Source: Pseudoneurospora amorphoporcata (taxonomy: Eukaryota > Ascomycota > Sordariomycetes > Sordariales > Sordariaceae). From it: a stretch of DNA of 64,000 nucleotides. The notes below the pieces were generated by a model. That model was given only the letters and a program-made list of their open reading frames with translations. It did not search any database and was not told the DNA's origin. Positions 21,733-33,158 of the stretch are shown one piece after another. Location: NCBI GenBank assembly GCA_033297205.1, contig MU859203.1, positions 1 to 64,000 on the forward strand, read 5' to 3'. How positions within the stretch are numbered: position 1 is the first letter of the stretch; each line of letters opens with the position of its first letter. Position numbers and translations under genes: made by a program.

Positions 21733-21990
21733 TCAGAACAGGCGCAGCTTGAGGAGATAGAAGGAGGGGGTGGTGGTGAAGAAGAGGTCGGCTGTTGTTG
21801 GGATCTTCTCATGTTTTGTTAGCGTTAGCGTCAATTACGGAGAAAAAGGTTGAGAAATGTTGAAAAGAACAGAACATACCTTCCACGAGGTGCTCAGATG
21901 CACAAAGCCATCCTTCTGGTCCAGCTCCGACAGTGGGTAGGACTCGGTCAGACACGGCAGATTCTGAACGAGATTACCGGTCTGGAGCAG
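21733..21990 (-). pseudogene. DUF952-domain remnant
   Basis: Two segments joined by a 75-nt intron (21805-21879; GTATGT donor, CTAAC branch) read YPLSELDQKDGFVHLSTSWK, then IPTTADLFFTTTPSFYLLKL. This is the core of the small DUF952 family (the GFVHLST motif followed by an ADLFF helix and a leucine-rich strand). The frame stops at 21733. The sequence just beyond it continues the family pattern (EPDEIWIRED) in another frame, which suggests a one-base shift. I cannot find a start codon exon upstream. The same frame runs without a stop into the CorA-like gene, so the two may have been joined by rearrangement. The left border is exact; the right border (about 21990) is approximate. Confidence 0.5.
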
Positions 21991-22129
21991 ACCATCTACC
22001 TCAAGACGGGCGAGAAATTCATCAACCACTGCCAGACGGTGACATTCCCGGCCGTCGGCATGGGCGCCGAGGACTTCTTGCGTGCGCTCACCAGTTCTAC
22101 GGACCCTAAGGCCGTGATGACTTATTTGC

Positions 22130-23455
22130 AAGCTGCGGTAGATGCTCGTAAGCCAGCTCCCTTGAGGTTCTTCCAAGGGCTTTTCGTTTTCTTCTACGCG
22201 TTCTTGTTTCGTTCCGCGAAGGCTCTTCAGGCTACGGTGAATAGTTGTGCACCAGTACCCAAAGATAAGCCACTCGCTTGGCTTAGCGTCCTCCCTGCTC
22301 AGTGGTACCTTTGACATTTCCTCGCCGAGGAACCTCCACCGCGTATCACTCTCCTCCAGCCTCTTCTTTACAAGACGCTGCCTAGATGTGGTGAACAGCA
22401 GTGAAACACCACGTTGGAGGGCATGGACGGTTGTCTCGAGGTTCGCAACCACCGAATAGGTTGCCATACCAATACAAATGGTGACAATAACGAGGTTGGT
22501 GGCGTTGTAGTCTTCATTGATACTCCACATCGACATGCAAAAGCCCAGCGGCAGGTAGAAGATGCTGACAAAGGTCAACAGCTTGACGTTTTGGCTCAGT
22601 CTCGTTGCTTCGCGGGTCTCGATGACACTGCTGGCATTTTTCGGCTTTGACGTGCTTGTCCACTAGGTGCTGTTCGCTTCGGCGAATATGCCTTTCGTTC
22701 CTCTCCCAAAACATCTCCCACCGTTCGATCGTAACGTTGATATCCTGAATAAATCTGCCAAGTCCGTTGATAGCCCAGAAGTATAGTCTTGATCGCGAGA
22801 AGTGTCTGTCGTCAAAGAGAAGACTGTCGTGTTGCTCCGGGTTGAATATCAATCCGCGCTTGGCGTCAAGACGATCAAAATAAGGATCGAGTTCTGCCCA
22901 TTCCTTTGCCGCGCGGCTCAAAGCACAGTCTATAAACTCCAATATCCCAGTTCGCAGACTGACTGTTGAGTTCCAAAAAGTATCCCCAGATTCCTCTGGT
23001 AGGACATAAAATTCAGGCGGAGGAAGAACGAGGAGGGTCCAGTATGGCCCAGATCGTTCCCCAGTCTGCACCGTATCATAGTTTGAGTTGTACATCGTGA
23101 CGCTGAATGATTGACGGCTGAGAAAGTACCCGTCCTCTAGATATAGAGGTCCGTATCCCCAGCAAGATTTGTAAGGTGTTGGAGACACGCGATACCACGA
23201 GATATGGAACGTGTCCCATTGTCCGCTCGCAGTGACTGCGGTTCCCCAAAGAGGGTCAGCTTTCAGGTGTTGAGTGACAGCCAGTTCCAGATGACCTGCG
23301 AGTGAGAGACCTGTTTCTTGGAATACAAGGTCCATTCCATGGGAAGAATCGGAAAAAAGAAAATGGACAAACATGCGAGCCACGTCGGCTGCGTCAATGA
23401 GCTCCAGTCCATTGACGTCTATTATGCGATACCAGGGCCTGCAGTTAGGGGCCAA
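22130..23455 (-). pseudogene. Fungal CorA-like membrane protein, frameshifted
   Basis: The first segment (about 22640-23455) is a soluble region containing WYRIIDVNGLELIDAADV, FHISWYRVSP and a helical part with RAAKEWAELDPYFDRL. The second segment (from about 22640 down to about 22130) begins ETREATRLSQNVKLLTFVSI. It has two membrane spans, LTFVSIFYLPLGFCMSMW and LVIVTICIGMATYSVVANL. This is the classic arrangement of fungal CorA-like proteins, with MWSIN standing where Mg2+ channels have GMN. The two segments are in different frames and switch at an A5 run on the minus strand (22637-22641). No intron of usable size fits there. Either the gene is broken or the base count of the run is wrong. 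The 5' end is uncertain: a plausible upstream coding stretch (DEERKDEEHEIRQAILDE) lies near 23490-23540 but could not be joined. Confidence 0.6.
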
Positions 23456-24742
23456 GTTAGTCGCGGACTTCTCTTGGTCTCGTCCAGGATTGCCTGCCTA
23501 ATCTCATGTTCTTCATCCTTGCGCTCTTCATCGGGGCCCGGGGGTTACCTAAGCTTTCAAGGCCTCTCGAGGAGCAACCCATCACCGGTAAGGAGCGTTA
23601 CGAAGTTCACCGCGAAGCCGACTGCTGTTTGAAGTCAGGCCGGGGCTGTTATGGCTTGCCGTCAGACCCGAGACACATTACACAAGCCGGGGGTGGACCA
23701 TCATGAAAGCTGAGGCATAGCGGCAAGACCGCGCGTGGCGTGAGTTGTTCAAAGCAGATGTAAAACTTCAACCTTGATGCATTCATCGTCCATCATACCC
23801 TCGTAGTATTGCTGAAGAATAGAGCGGGATAGGCACAGGACGAAGACTCGCTGGGCAGACTGGGTTCGACGGCGCCCTGTTGCGTCGTCAGTTAGCAGGT
23901 CAATCTCGTGTGCAGGGGAAAGAAATCAGACGAACGAGCAAACAGCCGGAGCTCTAGTATTCACGACGGAGATCATGATGTATCACGAGTCCCCTCCTAA
24001 AATATCGTCGTTTGCATGGCAATGACAGGATGAGCACCGCTCATGTCGCCGGCCCGAACCGATCAAGAGATGGAGCTCCGGTGACGTCGCGTGGGGCCAT
24101 GGCACTGGGACTTGGGCAACAAAGAGATGGTGCCGCCAATTGGCATCTTGAGGCAGGGCTGTGTGCAAATGGTCGTTTTCCATAGAATACGAGGCATCAA
24201 GAGGAAGTCTATTCCAAGATGAAAAGGGACACAAAGGAGAATGAAAGGCATTGCGTAGCGCTTGGGTGCAGCAATTGCAGAGGGCATTTCGGCTGGTGCA
24301 GCCGGTGCGTGCGGCAGGCAAATTTCACTAACAGCGAAGCTAGCAAGCTCGGTGTGTACACAGTTAGTATGGTACTAGACTACTTCATAACTTGGTGGAT
24401 ACATCGGCCGGGAAGAAGAGGAAGTGATTGTGGCCAAAAAAGCTTCCTAACCATTGCTGCAGCGTGCTTTCTAGTGTGTCGATACAGAGACTGAGAATTG
24501 TCGGTGGCCTAGTAATAGTCCTTTAACAACCAGGGCGGGTGAGCGCCGCGTATTTGACGAGGATGCTGTTGAAGACGATGACGACTAGACAGAGATAGAT
24601 AAAGGCAAAGATGCCCGCTGTGATAAGCCCTATACCTCCCCCAAAGATTTTTCGTAATTTTTAATTATTGCCATTGAACTTGGGAGAACCACATGTCGAA
24701 GGAAGACTGCAGTGCCCCTGCCCTGCTTGGACCTTCTCGTTC

Positions 24743-24743
<1 letters not shown>

Positions 24744-24801
<58 letters not shown>

Positions 24802-24828
24802 AAAAGAAAAAGAAAAGGAAAGAAAAAG
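24744..24828. repeat. Poly-A tract (56 A plus A-rich extension)
   Basis: Fifty-six uninterrupted A followed by GAAAAA-type units. It sits about 70-150 bp beyond the 3' end of the tRNA-His gene, in the same relative position (downstream of a minus-strand tRNA) as the tract at 6805-6847. The exact length of such a run is unreliable in most assemblies. Confidence 0.8.
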
Positions 24829-24878
24829 GAGCCACAATGTTGAAATGCCCAAAAGGTGGTAAGGCGAATGGTACCTAC

Positions 24879-24887
24879 AAAAAAAAA
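24879..24887 (-). terminator. Pol III T-run after tRNA-His
   Basis: Nine A on the plus strand give T9 starting 9 nt after the tRNA 3' end, a good Pol III terminator. Confidence 0.75.
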
Positions 24888-24896
24888 GCAAAAAGA

Positions 24897-24990
24897 TGGG
24901 ATTGCCAGGAATCGAACCTGGGTCCTCTCGGATCCGTTGTATGTCGAATTTGACCACAACGAGAAGTACTGACCACTATACTACAATCCC
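24897..24990 (-). tRNA. tRNA-His (GTG) with 22-nt intron
   Basis: The mature part is 72 nt. The acceptor stem pairs GGGATTG with CAATCCC, with discriminator A. The anticodon stem is TCTCG/CGAGA, with loop TTGTGG plus one base, reading GTG. The T arm is CCAGGTTCGATTCCTGG. A 22-nt intron follows the base 3' of the anticodon, the canonical nuclear position, so tRNA splicing endonuclease is needed. As usual for histidine tRNAs, the G at position -1 would be added after transcription. A T9 run follows. Confidence 0.93.
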
Positions 24991-25467
24991 TATTGGTTGT
25001 TATTGAAAATCGGTCGCAGATTGATACTCATAATGCCCATATAAAGCTTCCCAAACTCACAGTACCATTCCCTCTTCGTTCATCTTGCGAAATTTAGTCA
25101 ATGAACAACGCAATTGAGGAGGTGGTGCAACACAACATTTTCGGCAGATTCACGCAAGGGCGTCCTCGACTCAAAACGTCTTGGTCCTGTGCTTCTCATT
25201 GGCCAACTGACGTAACAAGAGCGGCAAGTCGACGGAAAGGTGGAGGAATGGAAGAGGGGAAAGTGGTATAAGTAGGTGGGTAGTTGCCGTTCAGGAACCT
25301 AACTCTCTCTCTCTCTCTCTTTCGCTTGCAGTCCTCCCCAACATCACAAAAGCACTCGCCAATTCTGATTCAATAGCATCAAAAAGCTTGCAAAGTAAGT
25401 ATTGATCGACAAAGAACAATCCGGATTCACAACAAACAAGTGATTCCTATCATAACCAACTGTCATC
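24991..25467. promoter_or_regulatory. Promoter region of the NmrA-like gene, with CT repeat
   Basis: A pure CT dinucleotide run (25303-25320) lies about 150 bp upstream of the ATG at 25468. CT-rich tracts near transcription starts are common in filamentous ascomycete promoters. A TATAAG at about 25267 is a possible TATA element. Both assignments are inference. Confidence 0.35.
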
Positions 25468-26553
25468 ATGTCTTCCACCATCAACACCGTCGCTGTCCTC
25501 GGTGTAAGTCACCCCTGTCCAACGCTCGCTCTGCCTTTGCGCCATCATCCCACAGCCCATCTAACCACATCCCTCTTTCCACCGCCCAACAGGGCACAGG
25601 CAACTTAGGCACCCACATAGTCCGCGCCCTCCTCGTCGGCGGTTTCACCGTGACTATCTTAACCCGCTCCGGTTCCACTTCTTCCAAGCCCTCCTTCACC
25701 CCCTACACCGTCACCTTCACAGAAGTCGACTACTCCTCCCCTTCGTCTCTGCAGTCCGCCTTCAAGGGCCAAGACGCCGTAGTCTCGGTCCTCGCCACCG
25801 CTGCGGTGCAAGAGCAAAAGAAGATCGTTGACGCGGCGATCGCGGCCGGCGTCAAGAGATTTGTGCCGAGCGAGTTTGGGGTTAACACTCGCCAGAAAGG
25901 GGTGGAGAAGACCAAGATCGGGGAGCTGTTGGCGGGCAAGAGGGAGGTTGTTGATTACCTGATTCAAAAGGAAGGGACGGGATTAACCTGGACTGGACTG
26001 TCGACGGGCTTCTTTTTTGAATCGGTATGTTGCCCCCCCCGTTACCCTGCCTAGGTAGGTTCAAGAGGATGCTGACGAAGCCACCACTCAGGCATTGTCC
26101 AACGGCCTCACCGGAATAGATGCAAAAAACGGCAAAGCAACCATAATCGACTCCGGCACCGAACTCTGGCCAGCCTCTTTGCAATCGCACATCGGCCGCG
26201 CCGTCTCCGAAATCCTGCGCCATCCGGACCTGACCAAAAACAGTTACCTCTCCACGGCCTCGTTCAATGTGTCGCAGAACCAACTCCTCGCCATTACTGA
26301 AGAATTAACAGGCAAGAAGCTGAGTGTCACCCATGTGGATTCCAAGGATATCCACAAGAACGGTGAGGAGAAGCTGGCTAAGGGCGATTATAGCGCGTTT
26401 GTGGATTTCCTAAAGGTCCACTTTCTGGCGGACGGGGCCGGAAATGAACTGAAGAAAGAGGAGAGCGCGAATGAGAAGCTGAGACTCCTGACGGAGGATG
26501 TGAGAGCAGTGGTCAAGGGGTGGCTGGAGGAGGAGGGGTTGTTGGCTGCTTAG
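25468..26553 (+). CDS. NmrA-like / isoflavone-reductase-like NAD(P)-binding protein
   Basis: Three exons, 25468-25503, 25593-26024 and 26092-26553, all phase 0, give 309 aa. The first intron begins GTAAGT and splits the glycine motif, which reads VAVLGGTGNLG (GGxGxxG) after splicing. KRFVPSEFG near residue 115 is the signature found in isoflavone reductase, phenylcoumaran benzylic ether reductase and fungal relatives. The helix after it begins TKIGELLAGKREVVDYL. The length of about 310 aa fits the family, which are cytosolic NADPH-dependent atypical SDRs or redox sensors. I cannot choose a substrate; fungal members are mostly uncharacterised or belong to secondary metabolism, and no biosynthetic core gene lies nearby. 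Confidence 0.9.
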
Positions 26554-27123
26554 ACTTGGAACGTTGATTGTTCGGTGTCTTTACTGGGTTCGCAACTTCG
26601 CATGAGGAGGGTACCGCACGAGCCAATAAGTTACAAGGTAGTGACTGGAGGTGTTTGAAAACAATGCTTGGTGCGCAAATGCCGGGTGTCTTCGTCGTGT
26701 CTCATGATGTGACATTTAAGCGTTGAAGCTTCTCAACCTACCTGTATTACTGTCAATGGCAGTCAAGGACAGATAGCAGCCATCAAGATGAGCTAGGTAG
26801 GTACGGATCGGAAAGGCATCAGCCAGATTCAATACGCAATACTAAATTTCCAAAATAGCATATTTAAGTGGAAAGGTGAGATGATGCCTTGGTCATGGAA
26901 CGGAACGAATCGAACAGATATGAAAACGCCTGGGCAAGTTGACTCAAGGTCTCGAGCTAACACAAAAACCAGTATTGTACTTTATCAACGGTGTTTCATT
27001 CGGGAACCGTAGCAATTTTCTAAGCTATACTAGGTATGGCTATACTTCGCTAAGCTTTCTCTCGCTCGACACTACACATTAAAACCACCATACTGAACGA
27101 AAGCCACATAAAAGCAGCCACAA
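26554..27123. other. Intergenic between convergent genes
   Basis: About 0.57 kb of shared 3' flank of a plus and a minus gene. AT-richer than the flanking exons; no site or gene recognised. Confidence 0.4.
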
Positions 27124-28633
27124 TCACTTCCTCTTCTCTCCGGCGTATGTATCCATCGACGGCACTTGTGCCCTCTCTTTTAACACAGATGCCATGTGCT
27201 GCCTCGGGCTTATCACACTTTTGCTTTTGTCCGTCTCGGTCTGGTCGTCCTCGTCTTCAATAACATTCTCATCGATTTTCCGGCGCTCACTCGCCCTGGC
27301 TGATGCCGCAAAGTACTCGCGCCTCGTCGACACCTCCATAAAGCGGCAGTCGAGCAAAAAGTCCGCCAACATGATTAGTCCGCGGATCTTTTGCGTGTTG
27401 CCCAACGGATGTTCACAAAGAAAGTTGTTGTCCTCAGGAATGTCTGCATGCGTCTCATTGTCATCGTGCACCACGTCAATAGCAAAGCGTGCAAAAAGCT
27501 GAAGCCGGCTCACTATACGGAAAACATCGATTAGTCACTGCGTCATATCCTGGCAAAAGATGTTCAAACTCACAATGCCCTTCAAGAAACCTAGTCTCAT
27601 CCCCTTTGAGTAGAGAAATCAAAGCACGACAACCAATCTTGGTTGCCTCGTCCACTTCTGCCTCAGTCAGACGGTTCGAATAATTCCACCACTTCTCCAT
27701 GTAAGGCTCGAGAAAGTTATCAAAGCTATATTCGACGCAGCGCTTGCACCACACCTTGAAGACATCATCATCACGGAATCCAAGCGCTTGTGCCACTTCC
27801 CGAAACTTCTGCGCAATCTTGATGACTGCGCTGAGGGAATCCGAAATAAGAGGAGATGGTATCATTGCCAGGGGACTAGGCAGCCGCTTTGTTGAAGTTG
27901 GTACAGAGCCGGTAGAAGCTCTCGTCCTTGAACGCGGAGACGATGCCCTCAGTCGCAAAGGCGGTGCATTATGGGGTGAGGGTGAAGCGCTCTGGACCGG
28001 AGAAACCAACCTCGGGAGTGGAGCGGATGCATTCTGTCGCGAAGACGATGCCCTCTCACTCGCCCCTGGGCAAGATGATGTGATGTCGTCGATTGAGGGG
28101 TAATTGGGGACTATGGGAGGAGGAGGTCTAGTAACGTCAGAGAAGCGAACTCGAGATTCTCTGACAATTGGACTTGACTTGGCGGTGGTGACTTCTGTGG
28201 TTGTTGACTCGATGGCAGTATTCTTCCCGATATCGATAGGTTTGGGGATCGCCGACTCCCTCGTGGCCAGTGTCTGAACCTGGTGTTGGATATGGGCCTC
28301 TAATAGTTTAAGGAGCCCAAGACGATCCGGAGACTCGAGCTGTGTGCATTCGTGTCAGCTGCTGGTTGACACCTCGCTGATGATGATGAGAGTCGGTACA
28401 TATGCACTTACATCTGCTGGCTGGAGGCCCGTTCCAAAGGCTTGGGCTTCCCTGCGGATCGCCTCGCCATAGTCATGCATTTCTGCCGCGGTGGCGCGTG
28501 GAGAACCTGGGGCTGAAGCTGGCGCAGAAAGGGGCTGTCTTTCTCTGGAGGGGTTTCGTTCACGCGTGTGTGCGTCGGACATGGAGAAGCGTCTTGCGCG
28601 TCGTCTTCCTTGGAAGCGGTTCTGGTCACTCAT
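27124..28633 (-). CDS. Unrecognised 458-aa protein with disordered N-terminal half
   Basis: Exons 28412-28633, 27574-28339 and 27124-27512 join to 1377 nt in one frame. Introns are 72 and 61 nt with GTAAGT/GTGAGT donors. The start MSDQNRFQGRRRARRFSMSD is followed by a long S/R/P-rich, probably unstructured region to about residue 210. A compact helical part comes next (about 220-400), including VFKVWCKRCVEYSFDNFLEP and YMEKWWNYSNRLTEAE, then IRGLIMLADFLLDCRFMEVS. The C terminus is charged (DENVIEDEDDQTETDKSKS). No catalytic motif, zinc site, signal peptide or membrane span is visible. The basic N terminus could be a nuclear signal. Consistent exon structure makes it a real gene, probably conserved in related fungi; function unknown to me. 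Confidence 0.8.
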
Positions 28634-29895
28634 CTTGACGACAGCTTGAGTAAATGATCTTGGTGATTGGTGTTCAAACGATGCAGGGGATCTTGCCCAA
28701 AAGAGATGTTCCAAATGTGCAAAAAGAACGGCGTTGACAATGTGGATGTGTGATTCTGTCGTGGGGTAGAAAACAGAGAAGAGAGAAGGAGAGGCAAAAA
28801 GACGAGTAGGGCGGGATACTTTAATAAGCCCCAGCTCAAGGCTCCAACCTAGGAAATCTTGGGCCTGGAAAGGGCGATAATAACGGGCAGTTGCCATTGA
28901 CGTAGAGGGAAAAAATAAGGCAGGCCATTGCAACCCGATATGGCGATATCCCCGGTCGAAGCGGTCAAATCCGCACACCCACAGTCCAATACCGCTCGTT
29001 GCGATTGGGGAAAAGCCGTTGCAAAATTTATGATAGGGATCACAATGATGTCTAGAATTTGGATTCAAAGGCATTATATAGACACATCCACGCGTGCAAG
29101 AGTATCTCAAAAGGTGTAATGTGGTTGGACCATGCGTGGGAAGGCGGACTTCGGCTTTCGATCATCTCTCGGACTCCTCCTGGATAGCGTCATCGAAACC
29201 TGACCTTCAAGACAACCTAACCAAAGCGGAAGCAGTGACGATCCTGGGGACTTGGAACTGGAAATGTGGCCTTGCCTCCCGTCATGTCGAATAACAGCAT
29301 AGCAAGAAGGAACGAAGGAAGAAGTTCCTGGTCGTCTTAGGTGGTTACAGAGCTTCGTTCACATGTGTTATCTCGGGAAGATGTGATGTTCCCGCCAAAC
29401 GTAGAGGTAGTCCAGCGATCTCCGTGGCTGCCCACCTTCCAGAACTGCTCTGCTCCGATCAAAGCGCATTGGTGATTTGGTAACAGCAACCAGCTACCGT
29501 GGCTTCCTGATTAACACGGCATTACAGGGCGCCTAGTCCTGCCTCTGGGCAAGGGGGCATGGAATGCAGTTGATGGGACATGGTATCCAGGAGGATGTGA
29601 CTGGGTGCAAAAGTACAAAGTAACGGGCTTCTCCCACGGTCGGTCTATTGAACATAAGATCTAGGTAGTCCCTGCTATCGATCGCAAACCAACCGCCACA
29701 CCCTGAGAACAATGAATGACTGGCTGGGCACTGACCGTTCCGTCAAGATCACTCAGAATCTAAATGAGGCGCTCTCCAAACGGGTCCTGCGGTCGATAAC
29801 GTAGGTAAAAGCCCCAGTCTCCTTCCATTCCAATCTAGCCATTTCTTTAGTCCCTTGTGGGAAGGGTTTTGCGCCGCTGTATTAACAGAAATGGT
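28634..29895. other. Intergenic, nothing recognised
   Basis: About 1.26 kb between two minus-strand genes. It holds the promoter of the gene starting at 28633 and the 3' flank of the C2H2 gene. No other gene or repeat seen. Confidence 0.4.
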
Positions 29896-32800
29896 TTAGA
29901 ACCAATTCGGATTCCCGCCCGCATTACCACCGTAAGGAAAGAAGCCAGCACCAGTATACTGCACATCAGGCCCTGTCGTCATGTATTCGTTGCTCGTGTA
30001 GCTGCTCGTGTAGCTCGGCGCAGACCCAGCTGGGTTGGAGACAGGCATGTCGATATCGTCGAGGGTGAGCATGGCGTCCATTTCAGATGCGATAGAGAAG
30101 AGCGCATACTCCGGAGCAGAGGTATCGGGAAGAAACGAAGGAGCCGACTGTTCATGGATGTACGGTGGAGGAGGCATAGTCGTTTCGGGCCAGGTGGTCG
30201 ATGACATGCTGGTTGAATGTCCGGCCTGCGTAGCCTGTGTAGCCGGGAACTCGCGCATCGAGATGGACGGGCTGATGTTCGGCGGCAGCAGGCGCCCTTG
30301 CAATGTCCACGTGTCGTAGGCTTGTTGCAGGGTATCTTCAATGATCTTGTTGACGTCGTCAACCCGAAGCAGCACTTGATCCTGTATGTGTTGTCCGGCG
30401 TATTCGTAGGCCGCTTGTGTGAAAAGCCGAGGCATTTCCGTCAACAGGTAGTGTTGGAATTCGAGAACGTTTCGAGACTCAGCGCCCATTGGCTGGAAAT
30501 CCTCGGCGTATTCGGGATCTGTTGACATGTCGGTCAGTCCTCAATCTGTCTGGACGTTGGGGATTGGAGGTTCTTGGGGGACTCACAAGGTGACGGCACG
30601 ATATCGTTGGGAAACAGCAGTCGGTAGATCTCCCTCCACTTCTCTTCGTCGCTCTGGCGCCGATGTGTATGCTTCCTAGACTTGAGCTGCCGTTCTTGTG
30701 ATGTGGTAATGTCTCCAGGCGGCTTGATATCGAGGAGTTCGCAGGCTTCCGGGGCCATCTCGTGAATGGTGAGTTGTCTCGCATCGCTGAAAGTCTGTTT
30801 GCACCGTTGGCAATGGATCTTGTAGTGCCTTCGATACAGATGCTCTCTACACTGCGCGTTAGCGATGTACCATAGGGCTAGGTCCAGGAACTGTGGTTGG
30901 TATGCTTACTTCAACCTCGGAATGGTCGGCCAATCCTTGTTTGCGCAAATGTCATAGTCGACACGGTTGTACTTTTCCGGATTGTGTTTACGGAACGGGC
31001 AAGCAAATCTCTTTGATGTTGCGGAACCAGGCCTGGAAGCGTAGGGCGATGGCTGACTACCGTCATCATCGTCTTCATCGTCATCGTCATCGGGGGTGCG
31101 TCGCGAACTTGGGGGTCGAAGGGTTCCGCCCGGCCTTCGCCGAGACGACGTGGCCTTCCCGGCTCGATATGGATCCATCCTGTCGGCACTACTGCTCCCT
31201 ACACTGCCAACGCATGATCTGATCAATGCCTCCCAGGTTTGATTATACTGGGACCAGAGTCGTTGTAGCACCACGTTGATGGCCTGCTGATACGCTTTGC
31301 TCCAAGCCCTGTTGTTGTCATTACCGACGTCCTGTTCTGCCCAAATGTCTGGATCAGATAAACTGTCCTCCGAGACACGTTCACTAGTGCTATCGTCAAT
31401 GGTCGAGAACCTGTTCCTGGCGTTGCCCGATTGCATGCTTGAAACAGAGGGTGACCCAATGGAGGAGCGGCTCCCTGGCTTCGGAACAAGCAGCCAGTCC
31501 TTGCGAACGACGTTGTTCCTTGGAGCAAGTTCAAGCAGAGCGTCTGAAAGGGATGGCTGCTGACTGGCCTCTACGTCATGTTCCGCAGATATCGATGTTG
31601 GGGCTCTGGTGTAATCTGAGGCCAAAGCAGTCCGTGGACGTTCGATATTTTCTCCTCGCGCCAAGGCCGCAGCTCCAGCTTTGAGAGCATCAAGATGTCT
31701 ATCGCTATCTATCCGACGTAGCCCTTTTCCCAATGGTGATGAAGTCGACTTCAAAAACACATTGGTTTTGGGTACAGAAAGAGAAGCGTTCTCCGTAGTG
31801 TTTGGTGGGCTTGTGCGATGCGGTGCGATGTCCGCGTCTCGATTTAGGATAGCCTTGGATTGTGTGCACACGTAGGAATCCCAAGCGGCAAACAGTGATT
31901 CTGCGGCGGTGGTTTGATCAGGAAACGCTGCAGTGAAACCCGTCCTAGTCGATGACACAGGAATTGGAGAAGAGACGATCGGTGCAGGACTGTCCGGATT
32001 CTTTTGACTGATTTGGGGCGCTGGGTGCTCGAGGTTTAGGCGGCCCATCCCATCGACTAGAGATAAAGTGATATCGTCTGGACTCTCCGGCAACGGGCGC
32101 AAGCCATGAGAGTAGTGCGCCTTGACGAGACTGCTAACGTTCTGTTCGGCCCTTATTTGAGCCACGTTAAAGGCGTATTGCGCGGTGCTCTGGGGGTCGC
32201 AAGAGCCTTTTGCGAAGAACTCGAGTATATCTTGCAGCCGAGAGGGATTGCGGGCGTCTCCAAGCTCCGTGGCTGCGTGTCGTCCGGTCGTGTGTTCATC
32301 CCACATAAAATGCAACTTGGTACCTCGCTCCCGTTCTTCATTTGAAACCAGACGATTCCATGCTTCCACCATCTTTGGCTGTTTTAAGAGGCCACGAATT
32401 ACAGAGGAGTGCTGCCAATGGACTCTTTGCATGCCCTCTTCGCAGTGCTTGCCGACGTGGTCTAGATAGTCAGGACGTGACTGTACAAAGGCACCGCAGA
32501 ATCCACAGCCCCAAGCTCCTCTTGTCGGTAGCTTGACTATGTGTTCAGTCGTTGGGGGGGAAGAGAGGTTGTGGACTTCTCGACAATGGGATGCAAGAGA
32601 TGGCCTCTCTGGGAAAGAATCGTGGCAAATGGAGCACAGATGCTCCTCAGGTCTGTCGTGATCCTTAAGTTCGTGATCCCTCCACTGTACAGGACACGCG
32701 AATATGGCGTCGCAGAACGTGCAACAATAACGAAGTGGGTAGTCGTCGGTGTTGAAGCCATCATCGCATTTCTCAGAACTCCAAGGTGTTGCAGATGACA

Positions 32801-33158
32801 GAGGGTCCGCCGAGTCTAGTGAGTGTTGTCGAACTGAGTACCGCGAGTATACTGTCGAGGCAGTAGATATTCTTAGACCGGCTGTTGAAAAGATGCTGGG
32901 GGCAGCTGAGCTCCGTCTAGAAGTCGAGGCGAGTGAGGCACGAGAATTTTTGCTGGTGAGTTCATGGTAGGCAGTGGGAAAGTAATCGTTCTCCTCGTTC
33001 TCTTGCCAGATGTTGTCGGTGTGTGTCTCGGGATGGGTGTTCTTTATAAGTGTAGTAGTCGGGACCTGATACGAGGCAGTATCATTTTCTCCGACGGCGT
33101 AGCTAGTGACTCCTTCTCTCACAGGGTCCTCCCTTGGCTGAGAATAATTCGGAGCCAT
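29896..33158 (-). CDS. Large C2H2 zinc-finger protein, fungal type
   Basis: Exons 30910-33158, 30587-30846 and 29896-30518 total 3132 nt, giving 1043 aa. Introns are 63 and 68 nt. I chose the start MAPNYSQPRE over an in-frame ATG 18 codons upstream. After a polar N terminus come three C2H2-like fingers at about residues 146-167 (CTFCDAIF), 174-196 (CSICHDSF...HCREVH) and 217-238 (CGFCGAF...HVGKH). A long disordered S/T-rich middle contains an acidic DDDDDEDDDDG run. A second cysteine/histidine cluster follows (FACPFRKHNPEKYNRVDYD, then KEHLYRRHYKIHCQRC, split by intron 1). It ends in a helical domain (EKWREIYRLLFPNDIVPSP) typical of a widespread fungal C2H2 group. A nuclear regulatory protein is likely, but its targets cannot be read from the sequence. 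Confidence 0.85.

Larger units (their letters stand above)
23456..24896. other. Intergenic with poly-A tract
   Basis: The first 100 bases may still hold a 5' exon of the CorA-like gene. The remainder shows no supported gene. A 56-nt A homopolymer lies at 24744-24799 and continues as interrupted A-rich sequence to about 24828. Confidence 0.45.

Noticed and set aside
22641..22677. A 37-nt intron to reconcile the CorA-like frames
   Set aside because: All credible introns here are at least 56 nt, and the candidate lacks a branch point; a frameshift at the A5 run is simpler.
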